From an uncultured Lacticaseibacillus sp. (GTDB lineage Bacteria > Bacillota > Bacilli > Lactobacillales > Lactobacillaceae), in NCBI GenBank assembly GCA_934370925.1, contig CAKRNG010000039.1, positions 1-12,452 of the forward strand: a stretch of 12,452 bases of DNA, read 5' to 3'. Positions within the stretch are counted from its first letter, which is position 1; every line of letters starts with the position of its first letter. Under the pieces are notes generated by a model, which was not told the origin of the DNA, searched no databases, and saw nothing but the letters and a program-made list of their open reading frames with translations. Shown piece by piece: positions 12,439-12,452 of the stretch. The position numbers and the translations under genes were made by a program.

Positions 12439-12452
12439 AGTCTACCGTTGAT

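Overview
The window looks like chromosomal DNA from a lactic acid bacterium, most likely a member of Lactobacillaceae of fairly high G+C (about half by eye). The evidence is the 5S rRNA sequence, strong AGGAGG-type ribosome binding sites, frequent TTG/GTG starts, and the gene families: a PgpA/YutG-like protein, split ThrE exporter, NiaR/NiaP, and a MacB-like ABC exporter. The genus cannot be fixed from sequence alone. No phage genes, transposase, CRISPR array or tRNA are visible.

Layout. 1-2500, minus strand: an ABC exporter with ATPase and permease fused in one chain, then a shared terminator and a small membrane protein of unknown function. 2500-3480, plus strand: a phosphatidylglycerophosphatase A family gene behind a perfect 15-bp inverted repeat, then a lone 5S rRNA with its own promoter and terminator and no 16S or 23S beside it. 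3480-5370: a structured non-coding stretch, then a probable operon of thioredoxin and the two halves of a threonine/serine exporter. 5440-6165: a short transcription unit that may encode a 49-residue protein not matched to any family I know, followed by hairpins and two tandem copies of a 124-bp repeat. 6166-7072: a DUF805 membrane protein and a 96-residue protein of unknown function closed by a large terminator. 7189-9017: a 54-codon membrane micro-ORF, an ABC ATPase and its permease, overlapping or nearly so. 9363-11310: niaR (niacin-responsive repressor) and niaP (niacin transporter). 11443-12303: an aldo/keto reductase with a terminator.

How genes fit together. niaR and niaP form a vitamin B3 uptake module. 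Between them lie two GTGTC/GACAC palindromes, and the first is built into the 17-bp stem of the niaR terminator, so one sequence may serve as both terminator and NiaR operator. The trx-thrE1-thrE2 cluster has one extended -10 promoter and short gaps. The 7189-9017 cluster resembles peptide-resistance or lantibiotic-immunity exporters. The fused exporter at 422-2440 lacks a ribosome binding site at its own start, but has a perfect one in front of an 11-codon leader ORF whose stop overlaps that start.

The most novel items are the short gene at 5553-5702 with regulator-like direct repeats upstream, the orphan 5S gene, the terminator/operator palindrome, the 54-codon membrane ORF, and the possible pseudoknotted leader of niaP. 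All were judged by reading only; no searches or folding programs were run.
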